From Eggerthellaceae bacterium (GTDB lineage Bacteria > Actinomycetota > Coriobacteriia > Coriobacteriales > Eggerthellaceae), in NCBI GenBank assembly GCA_017431165.1, contig JAFRLO010000004.1, positions 1 to 40,318 on the forward strand: a DNA stretch of 40,318 nucleotides, in the 5' to 3' direction. Positions 1 to 8,875 of this stretch are shown here, piece after piece. The notes below the pieces were generated by a model, which saw nothing but the letters and a program-made list of their open reading frames with translations, was not told the origin of the DNA and ran no database searches. The translations under genes were made by a program, and so were the position numbers. Positions within the stretch are counted from its first letter, which is position 1; the number at the start of each line of letters is the position of its first letter.

Positions 1-255
1 CGACTGCGGATTTAAGTAGGGTTTGTAGATCGTGTTGCATTTCGACATTTTGCCGCCCTCCTTGCGGTTTTTCTCAAATTGAATCCTGTCCCGAGCTTTT
101 CAGGTCAAAAGCCCTCCAAAGTCAGAAAATGGGCATAAAACACATGAAGTTTGAAGAGGTAAATCCGCCCAACAATTCACCCCGAGTCCCTGTCACCCGA
201 GCGATGCATCCGCCCTAAAACCCCTGTCCCGCAAGGTTTTCCAGAAGAGCCATAA
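1..255. other. Left-edge segment without a recognisable gene
   Basis: No reading frame here looks like a protein family. The symporter frame that follows is closed by a TAA at 253-255, and the other two forward frames give no symporter-like sequence, so this DNA does not carry the missing 5' half of that gene. It is more AT-rich than the genes nearby. A 9-base inverted repeat (GCGGATTTA at 6-14, TAAATCCGC at 160-168) is present but may be chance. It may be a dispersed repeat that broke the symporter gene or stopped the assembly. That is inference. Confidence 0.4.
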
Positions 256-1221
256 CCTGGACTGCCTTTTTCGCACATCGAAGCGGAGGGAACGACACTA
301 AGCGGTGCATTCGTATCGTTCTTCGGACCAGCACCGCTCGACCTCCTCTCCGTCATCATCTTAACGTCGCTCGGCACTTGGGGCCTGCCGCAGATGGTGA
401 CCAAGTTCTCTGCAATCAAGCAGGGCCCGGCCATCAAGCAAGGCGCCATCATCTCGACGATCTTCGCCATCGTCGTCGCGGGAGGAAGCTACGTCCTCGG
501 CGGCTTCGGTCGCCTGTTCGGCGATAGCGTCGCCATGAATGCGAATGGCACGCCGGTATATGACTCCATCATCCCGACGATGCTCTCATCGCTTCCCGAC
601 ATCCTCGTCGGCATCGTGGTCGTGCTGGTGCTCTCCGCCTCCATGTCCACGCTCTCCTCGCTCGTTTTGACCTCGTCCTCTACGCTGACGCTCGACCTCG
701 TCGACAAGAACTTCGTTAAGGACGGCCTGAATGAGAAGTCCAAGGTCAAGTGGATGCGCGCGTTCGTCATCGTGTTCGTCGCCATCAGCGCGGCGCTGGC
801 GCTTTTGCAGTACAACTCCTCGATCAACTTCATCGCCCAGCTCATGGGCATCTCCTGGGGTGCTCTTGCCGGTGCGTTCCTCGGCCCGTTCTTCTGGGGT
901 CTGTTCAGCGGGCGCATCTCCAAGGCGGCCGTCTGGGCGAGCTTCATCTTCGCCGTGGGCCTGACCACTTCTAACATGGTCTTCGGCTTCATTGGCTCTC
1001 CGATCGTCGCCGGTGCTATCGCCATCGTCGCCTCGCTGATCATCGTGCCGATCGTCTCGCTCGTCACCCCTGCCGTGCCGTTCGACATCAAGCCGCCGCA
1101 ACAGCTCGGCGCCATCGACCGCGAGTACCTGCATGAGCTCGAGGAAGAGGAACTCGCCGAAGAGGCGGCAGAAAACGCTGCCACCCAAGCCCAGGCAGAT
1201 ATGTCTGCTACTATGAGCTAG
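256..1221 (+). CDS. 5'-truncated sodium:solute symporter (SSF) fragment
   Basis: This is the C-terminal part of a Na+/solute symporter of the SSF family (PutP/PanF type), an inner-membrane cotransporter; the substrate cannot be read from what is left. The frame is open from 256 after a TAA. It contains the SSF-like stretch FFGPAPLDLLSVI, then LGTWGLPQMVTKF, and about six later membrane segments, ending in an acidic, alanine-rich cytoplasmic tail. The first ATG is at 394, inside a conserved helix, so it is not the natural start. Intact members have roughly 500 residues; about the first 200 or more are missing. It is probably non-functional, or cut by an assembly junction. The aldo/keto reductase follows after 36 bases. 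Confidence 0.75.
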   Translation, partial: PGLPFSHIEAEGTTLSGAFVSFFGPAPLDLLSVIILTSLGTWGLPQMVTKFSAIKQGPAIKQGAIISTIFAIVVAGGSYVLGGFGRLFGDSVAMNANGTPVYDSIIPTMLSSLPDILVGIVVVLVLSASMSTLSSLVLTSSSTLTLDLVDKNFVKDGLNEKSKVKWMRAFVIVFVAISAALALLQYNSSINFIAQLMGISWGALAGAFLGPFFWGLFSGRISKAAVWASFIFAVGLTTSNMVFGFIGSPIVAGAIAIVASLIIVPIVSLVTPAVPFDIKPPQQLGAIDREYLHELEEEELAEEAAENAATQAQADMSATMS

Positions 1222-1257
1222 GCGGTTTTTTAACAACACGCAACTAAGGAGGAGCGT

Positions 1258-2463
1258 ATGCAGTACCGCGGCACCGAGAAGGTCACCGAGAAGATCTCGC
1301 TCTTAGGCTACGGCTGCATGCGCTTCTCGCGTAAGGCAGGATTCATCGATCAGGAAAAAGCCGAGCGCGAATTAAACCTCGCAATCGAACGAGGCGTCAC
1401 ATATTTCGATACCGCCTACACCTACGGGGGCTCGGAAGAAGCGCTGGGCAAGTACATCACGCACAGCGGCAATCGAGAGCGGATGCTCATCGCAACCAAA
1501 GTACCCCACTACACCTGCACATCGATCGATGATTTTGAGCGCATCTTCAATGAGCAGCTCGCACGCCTGAATACCGATTACGTCGATTTCTACCTTATGC
1601 ATATGCTCACGAGCCTCGAAAGCTGGGAGCGTTGCGTGAAGATCGGTGTGCCCGAATGGATTGCACAGAAGAAAGAATCCGGACAAATCCGGCATTTCGG
1701 CTTCTCGTACCATGGAGGACGCGAGGACTTCATCAAGATCATCGATGCATACGATTGGGACATCGCCCAGATACAGCTCAATTACCTCGATGCCGGATCG
1801 CAAGCCGGACTCGATGGATTGTTCTATGCCGCAGCACGCGGCATAGGCATCATCATCATGGAGCCGCTGCGCGGTGGCAAGTTGGCGAACAACCTGCCAC
1901 CGGGCGCGAAACATGTTTTCCAGCAAGCCAACAAAGCACGCGCTCAAGCTGGAAAGCAAGAGCTTTCGTTTGCACAATGGGGCTTGCAGTGGCTCTTCGA
2001 TCTCCCTGAAGTCACATGCGTGCTTTCGGGTATGAACAGCATCGAGCAGATTGAGGAGAATTGCTTCATCGCTGAGAGCACCCTCCCCCATTCGTTGAGC
2101 GCCACGGACGATGCAGCCTACGATGCCGCAATCACAGAGATCCGCGCAGTCGAAAAGATCCCGTGCACTGGCTGCGGGTACTGCATGCCGTGCGCGAAGG
2201 GCATCGATATCCCCACCTGCTTCCGCAATTACAACCTGCGTTATTCCGAAGGATGGATGTCTGGCTTCAAAACGCACATGATGACAGTTGCGCTGGCCGC
2301 CGAACCGAAAAGCGCTAGCAACTGCATCAAGTGCGGCAAGTGCGCCAAACGTTGCCCGCAGTATATCGACATCCCTACCGAGATGGAGAATGTGGCGAAG
2401 ATGTACGAGGGCATCATCTATCGCGGTGTGCAGCGCTTCAAAGGTTTGTACTGGAAATCATAA
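1258..2463 (+). CDS. Aldo/keto reductase with C-terminal ferredoxin domain
   Basis: Cytoplasmic oxidoreductase of the COG1453 type: an NAD(P)-dependent aldo/keto reductase barrel joined to an iron-sulfur domain. The barrel shows the expected catalytic features: Asp and Tyr in FDTAYTYGGSEE, Lys in ATKVPHY, and His in DFYLMHML. At about residues 302-321 and 359-371 are two cysteine clusters, CTGCGYCMPCAKG and CIKCGKCAKRCPQ, of the 4Fe-4S ferredoxin pattern. The 401-residue length fits the family. AAGGAGG lies at the usual distance before the ATG. The substrate is unknown. The flavin/Fe-S reductase converges on it from the other strand, so the two need not be co-regulated. Confidence 0.9.
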   Translation: MQYRGTEKVTEKISLLGYGCMRFSRKAGFIDQEKAERELNLAIERGVTYFDTAYTYGGSEEALGKYITHSGNRERMLIATKVPHYTCTSIDDFERIFNEQLARLNTDYVDFYLMHMLTSLESWERCVKIGVPEWIAQKKESGQIRHFGFSYHGGREDFIKIIDAYDWDIAQIQLNYLDAGSQAGLDGLFYAAARGIGIIIMEPLRGGKLANNLPPGAKHVFQQANKARAQAGKQELSFAQWGLQWLFDLPEVTCVLSGMNSIEQIEENCFIAESTLPHSLSATDDAAYDAAITEIRAVEKIPCTGCGYCMPCAKGIDIPTCFRNYNLRYSEGWMSGFKTHMMTVALAAEPKSASNCIKCGKCAKRCPQYIDIPTEMENVAKMYEGIIYRGVQRFKGLYWKS

Positions 2464-2500
2464 GCATCCTCGATTGCGCATATGCTTCATTAATAAACAA

Positions 2501-2526
2501 CATGGCCGCCTCGAAAGGCGGCCATG
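2501..2526. terminator. Bidirectional terminator hairpin between convergent genes
   Basis: A perfect 10-base stem (CATGGCCGCC / GGCGGCCATG) encloses a six-base loop. It lies between the stops of the aldo/keto reductase and the flavin reductase. Read on the minus strand it is followed by TTGTTTATTAATG, a fair U-rich tract, so it should act best for the flavin reductase. Confidence 0.8.
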
Positions 2527-2554
2527 CATTGATTGCAGCTAGCAGAGTAACGCT

Positions 2555-4537
2555 TTAGATGTTGCTGGCTAATTCGTAGGCGCTCCAGATAGCGTTTAGG
2601 ATATTCGCCACACCGGCAGCATCGCCGATCTGATACGGCTTCGCCTTGCCATCACGCAGCGCCTCGAACAAATCGCCATTCGGCGCGTAACCTACGCACT
2701 CGACCACGTTATCGGCCTTGATGCGCACTTCACCATCGGGCGTATCGGCAACCAGACAACCATCCTCGTAGCCCTTCGCCATCGCACTGCAGACCAGATC
2801 GATCTTGCGATCCTCGAGCAGCAGACGAAGCATCTGCATGTTCGCGAAGCACAGCGGTCCATTGAGCTTCAGGATATCGTCGAGCGCCTCAACGATCGTA
2901 ACCTTACGTCCCTCGTTCGCGAGCCAAAGCGCCAGCTCGCAACCGACCAGACCGCCACCGATGACGACGACTTCCTGACCAACCGAATCGATATCCATCA
3001 GTACTTCTTCAGCAACCTGGATCTTGGCTTCGCCGAGCGGGAATTTCTTCGGGCGTGAACCAGTCGCCACGATGACGTCATCATAGTCGCCTGCCTCAAC
3101 CATCTCAGCAGTGACTTCGGTGTTCAAGCGGACATCGACATCAAGACGGCGCAGCTGCTCCTCATACCATGCGATGAGCGCATGATCGTCTTCCTTGAAG
3201 TCGGGCATGCCACCGGGAATGAGGTTTCCACCTAATCTCTCGCCCTTCTCGCACAGAATCGGTTTATGGCCACGCAGTGCAAGTACGCGTGCAGCCTCCA
3301 TGCCACCGGGACCACCGCCGGCAATGAGGATCTTACGCTGCTTAAGCGCAGGGACAAGGCGCGTATAACGCTCGCGAGCGCACGTGGGATTCACGGCGCA
3401 GCTGATGTTCTTGTACTTCTGCATACGGCCAAGGCAACCCTCATGGCAGCTTAGGCACGGACGGATGCCCGCAACGTCGTCTTGACGCAGCTTATTGACA
3501 TAGTCGGGATCTGCCAGAAGCGGACGGGCCAGGCCGATGATGTCGCAGGTGCCATCCGCGATTGCCTCGGTAGCCATATCGGGATTGTCCATACGACCAG
3601 CGCAGATGACGGGAACGTCCACGACCTCCTTCACCATCTTGGCATACTCGCGATACAGGCCCTTCTCCTGATACATCGGCGGATGATTCCAGAACCACGC
3701 GTCATAGCAGCCAACGTCGACGTCCATGACGTCGTAACCGTAACTGACAAGGAGCTTCGCAGCCTCGATGCCTTCCTCGAGGTCTCGACCCATCTCTTCG
3801 AATTCCTCACCTGGCAGCGCACCCTCACGGAAGCCCTTCATGAAGTGCTTCGGGCTGTAACGCAGCGCCACAGGGAAATCATCGCCGCATGCCTTCTTGA
3901 TTTCTTCAACGACCTCACGAGCGAAGCGCAGGCGATTCTCGAGACTTCCACCATACTCGTCATCGCGCTCATTGAAGTACTCCGTCGCGAACTGATCGAG
4001 CAAGTATCCCTCGTGCACCGCATGCACCTGGATACCATCGAAGCCCGCCTGCTTGGCGATCTTCGCGGCCTCGCCCATCTGGCGGACGATGTCGTGGATC
4101 TCATCAACCGTCAACGGACGGCACATCACGTCGAACCAGCGGTTCATCCTGGCTGATGGCGCAATCGGCGTATCGTTTCCGAACTCAGCGAACACGCGAC
4201 CGAAACCTGCGGACAATTGCAGGAAGATGTAGGATCCATACGAATGGATACGCTCGGTCATCTCACGCGACGTACGGATGAACCATTCAGGATTGACGGT
4301 TGGCGAAGGAGCCGAGGGGCTACGGTGCTTCTCGATGTTGTTCGCCGCATGCGTTACGCCCGTGATGATAAGGCCCGTACCGCCCTTTGCGCGCTCGACG
4401 TAGTAATCGACACCGCGCTGGTTGAACCCGCCTGCGCAATCGCCAAGGCCGATTGGGCCCATGGCGCACATAGCGAAACGGTTCGGAAGCGTAAGGCGAC
4501 CGATCTTGACCGGCTCGAATAAGGTTTTGTATTTCAT
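2555..4537 (-). CDS. FAD/FMN/4Fe-4S NADH:flavin oxidoreductase (enoate-reductase/BaiCD-BaiH type)
   Basis: Multidomain reductase of the Old Yellow Enzyme / 2,4-dienoyl-CoA reductase family, about 660 residues. Residues 1 to about 340 form the FMN barrel, with QVHAVHEGYLLDQF and the family motif EYGGSLENR. A cysteine set follows (CLSCHEGCLG, then a Cys before AVNPTC) that would bind 4Fe-4S. Next is an NAD(P)/FAD module with two dinucleotide folds, AGGGPGGMEAARVL and IGGGLVGCELALWL. Such enzymes reduce C=C bonds of enoates, dienoyl-CoAs or bile-acid/steroid intermediates in anaerobes; the substrate here cannot be told. I start it at MKYKTLF because AAAGGA lies just upstream of that ATG; the longer frame reaches 4591. 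A divergent MFS gene begins 109 bases away, suggesting a transporter/enzyme pair. Confidence 0.9.
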   Translation of the reverse strand: MKYKTLFEPVKIGRLTLPNRFAMCAMGPIGLGDCAGGFNQRGVDYYVERAKGGTGLIITGVTHAANNIEKHRSPSAPSPTVNPEWFIRTSREMTERIHSYGSYIFLQLSAGFGRVFAEFGNDTPIAPSARMNRWFDVMCRPLTVDEIHDIVRQMGEAAKIAKQAGFDGIQVHAVHEGYLLDQFATEYFNERDDEYGGSLENRLRFAREVVEEIKKACGDDFPVALRYSPKHFMKGFREGALPGEEFEEMGRDLEEGIEAAKLLVSYGYDVMDVDVGCYDAWFWNHPPMYQEKGLYREYAKMVKEVVDVPVICAGRMDNPDMATEAIADGTCDIIGLARPLLADPDYVNKLRQDDVAGIRPCLSCHEGCLGRMQKYKNISCAVNPTCARERYTRLVPALKQRKILIAGGGPGGMEAARVLALRGHKPILCEKGERLGGNLIPGGMPDFKEDDHALIAWYEEQLRRLDVDVRLNTEVTAEMVEAGDYDDVIVATGSRPKKFPLGEAKIQVAEEVLMDIDSVGQEVVVIGGGLVGCELALWLANEGRKVTIVEALDDILKLNGPLCFANMQMLRLLLEDRKIDLVCSAMAKGYEDGCLVADTPDGEVRIKADNVVECVGYAPNGDLFEALRDGKAKPYQIGDAAGVANILNAIWSAYELASNI

Positions 4538-4646
4538 TGGCATCCTTTCTTCTTCTCTGGTATTTCGCATACCGTATCTATTGTAATGCAAACCTGTCAG
4601 ACGCTACAGCCACGAATACCGTTTTCTCACGCATTAGAATAAACAT

Positions 4647-5885
4647 ATGGCAAAGCGTTTCGACATCAGCGTATACGCGAAGATATTGAGCGTACGCAAG
4701 GCGTATCCTTTCGATTTCGCCTTGCTTGCCATGCGCTTTTTCACGTTCTCATATACCATTGGGAACATCGCAATGCTTACCCTGGCTGGTTTTCCATTCC
4801 TCCAAGCTGGCGCAGTCGCGTCCGTGCTTGCGATTTCGGTATTAGTGCTCGGACCGATCGTCTCGCACGAGATCGATCGCCATGGTCAATCGAAGATCTT
4901 GCCTATAGCGTGCAGCATCGTCGTCGCAGGATCAGTCATCATCATCGCGGACGTCCTTTTCGATGGGCCTTTGGCGCTGTTGTACGTCGGAGCCGTCCTG
5001 ATGGGATGCACCCCCACACCTGGTGCACTTGCCCGTACGCGCTGGACCTATCTGATTGAAACGGATGATGATGTGGCATCCACGGTGGACCTGCAAAGCG
5101 TTTACGCCTATGAAGGCATCCTGGATGACTTAGGATTCACGCTCGGACCGCCCATCTCCCTCGCCATCGCCGCCGTTTCCATTCCCGTTGCCGGCGCTGT
5201 CACATCGACTATTTGCTATGCACTGGGTGCGATCGTCCTTATTCGTTCGAAAGATTCGGAGCCCAGCATCGGCTGGGGCATCGAAGCGAAAGCCGAGCAG
5301 ACCGTACAAAAGAAAAGCGCCTTCACGCTCTCCGCGCTCGTGCGCATCGTTTTCTTCATGATGCTGTGCGTGGGTGCTTTCTTCGGCATTTTCGACAGCG
5401 CTACACTCGCACTCGCACAGCAGACCGACGAAAACGCGCTCGCCAGCTTGTACCTGACGCTTTCAGGCGTGGTCTCCATGGCGGGTGGATTCGTGTTCGG
5501 GATGATACGCAATACACCACCGAAAGCCAAGCTGCTCATCATCACTGCAATACTTCTCGGTGCGACCTATGCATGCATGGTGTTCGTCGATTCGATGCTC
5601 ACCCTGTTCATTTTCGGACTTATCGCCTCAATATTCTATGCGCCGTTCCTCATCTCCGAAAACGCCGCAATTGAGAGTGCCGTACCTTCAACGCATCTAA
5701 CCGAAGCGCTTACATGGATTACCACGGGAGCAAACTGCGGCTTGGCGTTCGGACCGACTTTGGCAGGATTCCTTGTCGATGAATTCGGCGTTACGGTCGC
5801 GTTTTCGTGCGGCGCGTTCTTCGCCATCTGCATTCCGATTATCGTGCTGTTATTCAGGCGGATCGTCTATCGCGACGTCCGCTAG
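4647..5885 (+). CDS. MFS transporter
   Basis: Integral membrane protein of 412 residues with about 12 hydrophobic segments and a charged loop in the middle (near residues 203-226, ...SKDSEPSIGWGIEAKAEQ). This is the usual two-bundle layout of the major facilitator superfamily. The first inter-helix loop reads SHEIDRHGQSK, a loose form of the MFS loop motif. The substrate is unknown. It is divergent from the flavin/Fe-S reductase and converges on a second MFS gene with only four bases between the stops. I see no Shine-Dalgarno before the ATG, and TAGAAT lies only about seven bases upstream, so a leaderless transcript is possible. Confidence 0.8.
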   Translation: MAKRFDISVYAKILSVRKAYPFDFALLAMRFFTFSYTIGNIAMLTLAGFPFLQAGAVASVLAISVLVLGPIVSHEIDRHGQSKILPIACSIVVAGSVIIIADVLFDGPLALLYVGAVLMGCTPTPGALARTRWTYLIETDDDVASTVDLQSVYAYEGILDDLGFTLGPPISLAIAAVSIPVAGAVTSTICYALGAIVLIRSKDSEPSIGWGIEAKAEQTVQKKSAFTLSALVRIVFFMMLCVGAFFGIFDSATLALAQQTDENALASLYLTLSGVVSMAGGFVFGMIRNTPPKAKLLIITAILLGATYACMVFVDSMLTLFIFGLIASIFYAPFLISENAAIESAVPSTHLTEALTWITTGANCGLAFGPTLAGFLVDEFGVTVAFSCGAFFAICIPIIVLLFRRIVYRDVR

Positions 5886-5889
5886 CCAG

Positions 5890-7128
5890 CTATTCCGCGC
5901 TTTCGCTGCCGCTTTGCGCTAGTTCTTTATCCTGCGCCTTCCTGACCAGGTAATACGCAATAAACATCACGAATACCGAAGCCGCCGAGATGAGAAATAC
6001 CCCGCTGTAACCCACAGACGGCACGAAGACTCCCATGATGGGAACGCCGATCGTGTTGCCGATATCGTTGATGATCAGATAGGTTGAGAGCGCCATCGGA
6101 AGACGATGGGGCGCCACGTTGCGGGTGATGATGACCTGCCCGCAGCTCGATAGGCAACCCTGTCCGAAGGCCATGAGCACTGCGGACAGGTACAGCATGA
6201 CGGCATTCGTGCTGTATGCGAGTACCACGAGCGCGACGATGAACAGGAAAAACGCAGGGTACACGATGACGTTGTCGCCATGGCGGTCCATGATCTTACC
6301 TGTAATCGGACGTATGACGACCAATACGACGGTATACACCGCAAAGTACCATGCCGCGAATTCGACCATGTTGAACTGCTCTGCGAAGGGAGTGAGGAAG
6401 CTCGGGACCGATATGTAGCACAGGCTCACGACCAAGCCCATGACCAACGCCATCGGAACGCTCTTCGGCTCGATGAACTGGTTGACATGGATGCCCTTCG
6501 TGAGTTCGGCGCGCTGCTTGTCAGTGAGTTCGACCTCGGGAATCTTTAAGAAGGTCACGATCACCAGCACTGAGATGACGATGGCAAGCGCCACGCCGAA
6601 AAGCTTGTAATACGGAGCGGTATCAATGAGCAGGATGTTCATGCCGATGAGCGGACCTAAGGCGGCAGCGATGGTGATGGAAAGGCTGAAGTAGTTCAGG
6701 CCTTCGCTGTAACGCGATTTCGGAATCATCGAGATTCCCACTGCCGAAATCGTATTGGCGAACACGCCCATGCACACGCCATGCAGAAAGCGCATGACCA
6801 TAAACAGCCAAATGCTCACGGGGAAGAAATATGAGACGACTACGACAAGCGCACCGACGCTTAAGATCATCATCATGCGCTTACGGCCTACGATGTCGAT
6901 ATAGCGAGTGACGAGAAGACGGCCTGCGAGCTTGCCGAATGCATAGATGCCGATGACCACACCGGCAAGCCATGGTTCAGCCTGGTACACATCGTAGACG
7001 ACGATGACAAGCGTGGTCGCCAACAGGTAGTAGGTCATAGTGTTTACCGTACGCGCAAAGAACAGGAATATGAATTCCTTCGTCCATAAACGCTGATCTT
7101 CGCCTTGTTGCACGGGCTTGGCTGCCAC
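5890..7128 (-). CDS. MFS transporter
   Basis: Membrane transporter of the major facilitator superfamily, about 412 residues with 12 hydrophobic segments. The loop after helix 2 reads RYIDIVGRKRMMM, matching the MFS signature (D, G, R, R/K), and its second-half counterpart reads ITGKIMDRHGDN. I chose the GTG at 7126-7128 because GGAAGG stands at normal distance before it; an upstream TTG at 7164 would place that ribosome site inside the coding region. The substrate is not known; drugs or organic acids are common for such proteins. An inverted repeat at 7159-7180 sits where an operator for this gene would lie. Confidence 0.85.
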   Translation of the reverse strand: MAAKPVQQGEDQRLWTKEFIFLFFARTVNTMTYYLLATTLVIVVYDVYQAEPWLAGVVIGIYAFGKLAGRLLVTRYIDIVGRKRMMMILSVGALVVVVSYFFPVSIWLFMVMRFLHGVCMGVFANTISAVGISMIPKSRYSEGLNYFSLSITIAAALGPLIGMNILLIDTAPYYKLFGVALAIVISVLVIVTFLKIPEVELTDKQRAELTKGIHVNQFIEPKSVPMALVMGLVVSLCYISVPSFLTPFAEQFNMVEFAAWYFAVYTVVLVVIRPITGKIMDRHGDNVIVYPAFFLFIVALVVLAYSTNAVMLYLSAVLMAFGQGCLSSCGQVIITRNVAPHRLPMALSTYLIINDIGNTIGVPIMGVFVPSVGYSGVFLISAASVFVMFIAYYLVRKAQDKELAQSGSESAE

Positions 7129-7158
7129 GACCCTTCCTTTCCTGCTACATCGGTTGGT

Positions 7159-7180
7159 GCACAATAACTACGCATTGTGC
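7159..7180 (-). promoter_or_regulatory. Inverted repeat, candidate operator upstream of MFS gene
   Basis: GCACAAT at 7159-7165 and ATTGTGC at 7174-7180 form a perfect 7-base inverted repeat with an 8-base spacer. It lies 31 bases upstream of the GTG start of the minus-strand MFS gene. Size and symmetry fit a dimeric repressor site. No intact regulator gene is nearby; only an HTH remnant lies beside it. Confidence 0.45.
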
Positions 7181-7211
7181 GTTGTGAAGCGACTAGGAAC
7201 GGTATAGCACA

Positions 7212-7340
7212 AAATGGCAGATGGAAAGCGCAGGTTTACGCCTCGGCCGCATTGAGGCTGGGAATTGCAGCATCTCGATCGACACGGTCGTTTGCATCGC
7301 AGAAACACTCGATGTGACATCCTCCAACCTGTTGAGGCAA
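7212..7340 (+). pseudogene. Remnant of an XRE-type helix-turn-helix regulator
   Basis: The plus-strand frame from 7212 to about 7340 translates to LRLGRIEAGNCSISIDTVV followed by CIAETLDVTSSNLLRQ. This matches the second half of an XRE/Cro helix-turn-helix domain, where SRIExGxxxPSLxTLxxIAxALxVxxxxLL is typical. The first half (helices 1-3) is absent and a stop lies in frame at 7194-7196. Beyond about 7340 the frame runs on with no further similarity. I read it as a decayed regulator gene. The frame and residues are seen directly; loss of function is inference. Confidence 0.5.
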
Positions 7341-7391
7341 CTACCTGAATCGTTTAGAGGCCGATACCCTGGCAATCGAATCCATGCATAC

Positions 7392-7415
7392 GCAAGCCCG
7401 CTTCCGCGGGCTTGC
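7392..7415 (-). terminator. Terminator-like hairpin after DUF2130 gene
   Basis: A perfect 10-base stem (GCAAGCCCGC / GCGGGCTTGC) with a four-base loop that reads GGAA on the minus strand. It follows the stop of the minus-strand DUF2130 gene by about 30 bases. There is no clear U-run, so efficiency is uncertain. Confidence 0.55.
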
Positions 7416-7447
7416 TTCATGGTATCGATTATTATTGTTTCTCGCCG

Positions 7448-8815
7448 TCACTCTTCGTCATCGGCGTGCAGCGCGTCGAACATCGCTTTCATCGTGGGGT
7501 TCTTACGTACGAGCCTCTTCACCGTAAGGTCTTCGGCTTTCTGGTTCGCCAGACGCAGGTTGTTTTCCGACCCCAGTAGGTCCGCCTTCGTTTTCTCCAA
7601 CATGCGGATGGTCTTATCGATTTCCTCGATGGCCTTAGCGAACTTCTCGCTTGCGAGGCGGTAGTTGCGCCCGAACTTCTCCTTGAAGTCCTCCAGCTCC
7701 TGCTCAAAATGCGTCACATCGATGTTCTGCTGACGCACGAGGACGAGCTCGGCCTTCGCTTCGGCGGCATTGCGCGCAGCGTTACGGAGAATGGTGATCA
7801 TGGGGATGAAGAACTGCGGTCGGATGACATACATTTTTTCGTACTCGTACGAGACGTCCGCAATGCCGGTATTGTAGAACTCGTTGTCTGGCTCAAGCAG
7901 CGACACGAGCACCGCATACTCGCATCCCTTATCGCGACGGTCCTTGTCCAGTTTCTTGAAGAAGTCTGCATTCTTCTTATGGTACGTGGCACCCTCCTCT
8001 TCGTTCTTCATATCGAACATGATGGAGATGAGCTCGACGCCATTCTCGTCTTTTTCGCGGTAGATGTAATCGCCCTTTGTACCGTCCGCAGGAACGGTGT
8101 CCTTCCTGAATTCGGCGTTCCGGAATGCCGTAGCTCGCAGCTGGTTGAACGAGACCTCGCAGTGCTGCTCCAGCGTTTCGCCCAGCAACTTCGTGTTCAG
8201 CTTGGCCTTCATGTCGCGCACGCGCTCCAGTTGCTCGCGCACTTCGGCCAGTTGGGCTTCCTTCGCCTTTACCCGCTCCTCGGCCAACTTCTGCTGTTCG
8301 AGCTCGACCCGCTTGGTCTCGGCCTTCTGAATGTCAATCTGTGCCTTCGCTTCATCGAGCTGGCGCTGCAGCTGAATCGCCTGTTCCCTCAGAACATCCT
8401 GTGCTTCCTTCACTGCCAGCTGCTTTTGAGCCTCGAACGAGGATGCCTGGCCTTCCAGACGCTCTTTCAACGATGCCACCTGCGTCTGGAGTTCGGCCTG
8501 CGCCTCCTTAGCCTTTGCGGCTGCCCGCTGGGTCTGCAACTCCAAATCCACAGCCGCCTGCTTCGCTTGACCGGCCAGTTCGGCCTCGAGCTGGGCGATG
8601 CGGGCGTCTTTTAAGGCAAGTTCCTGCTGCGACCGACCTTCCGCGTCGCTTATAGCGAGAGCCTTCTCCTTCTCGCTCAGTTCCTTCGCCAGCAGCTCGC
8701 GTTCGGTCAGTTCACGCATGAATTCCTTGTCGCGTACCTGTCGGACGATATCCGCATAATCGCTTTCGTCAATCGTGAAATGGGTTCCGCAATTCGGGCA
8801 CTTGATCTCATTCAT
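7448..8815 (-). CDS. DUF2130 domain-containing coiled-coil protein
   Basis: A 455-residue protein of the DUF2130 family (COG4487). It opens with an incomplete zinc-ribbon-like CPNCGTHFTID, continues with a long Glu/Gln/Ala/Lys-rich coiled coil (about residues 30-200), then the conserved globular DUF2130 domain from about 205 (TKLLGETLEQHCEVSFNQLR ... GDYIYRE ... ISIMFDMKNE), and ends in a second helical stretch. No enzyme activity is established for the family; a nuclease-like fold related to RmuC-type proteins has been considered elsewhere. Here the acidic pattern FDMKNE resembles a nuclease D-x-K motif, which is my inference. GAGGAG precedes the ATG. The gene stands alone, with groEL upstream on the same strand behind a terminator. 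Confidence 0.85.
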   Translation of the reverse strand: MNEIKCPNCGTHFTIDESDYADIVRQVRDKEFMRELTERELLAKELSEKEKALAISDAEGRSQQELALKDARIAQLEAELAGQAKQAAVDLELQTQRAAAKAKEAQAELQTQVASLKERLEGQASSFEAQKQLAVKEAQDVLREQAIQLQRQLDEAKAQIDIQKAETKRVELEQQKLAEERVKAKEAQLAEVREQLERVRDMKAKLNTKLLGETLEQHCEVSFNQLRATAFRNAEFRKDTVPADGTKGDYIYREKDENGVELISIMFDMKNEEEGATYHKKNADFFKKLDKDRRDKGCEYAVLVSLLEPDNEFYNTGIADVSYEYEKMYVIRPQFFIPMITILRNAARNAAEAKAELVLVRQQNIDVTHFEQELEDFKEKFGRNYRLASEKFAKAIEEIDKTIRMLEKTKADLLGSENNLRLANQKAEDLTVKRLVRKNPTMKAMFDALHADDEE

Positions 8816-8875
8816 GTACGCTCCTCTAACTCAACTGGCCTCCGCATATGGCGGCATACGCTGTATTGAACGAAA

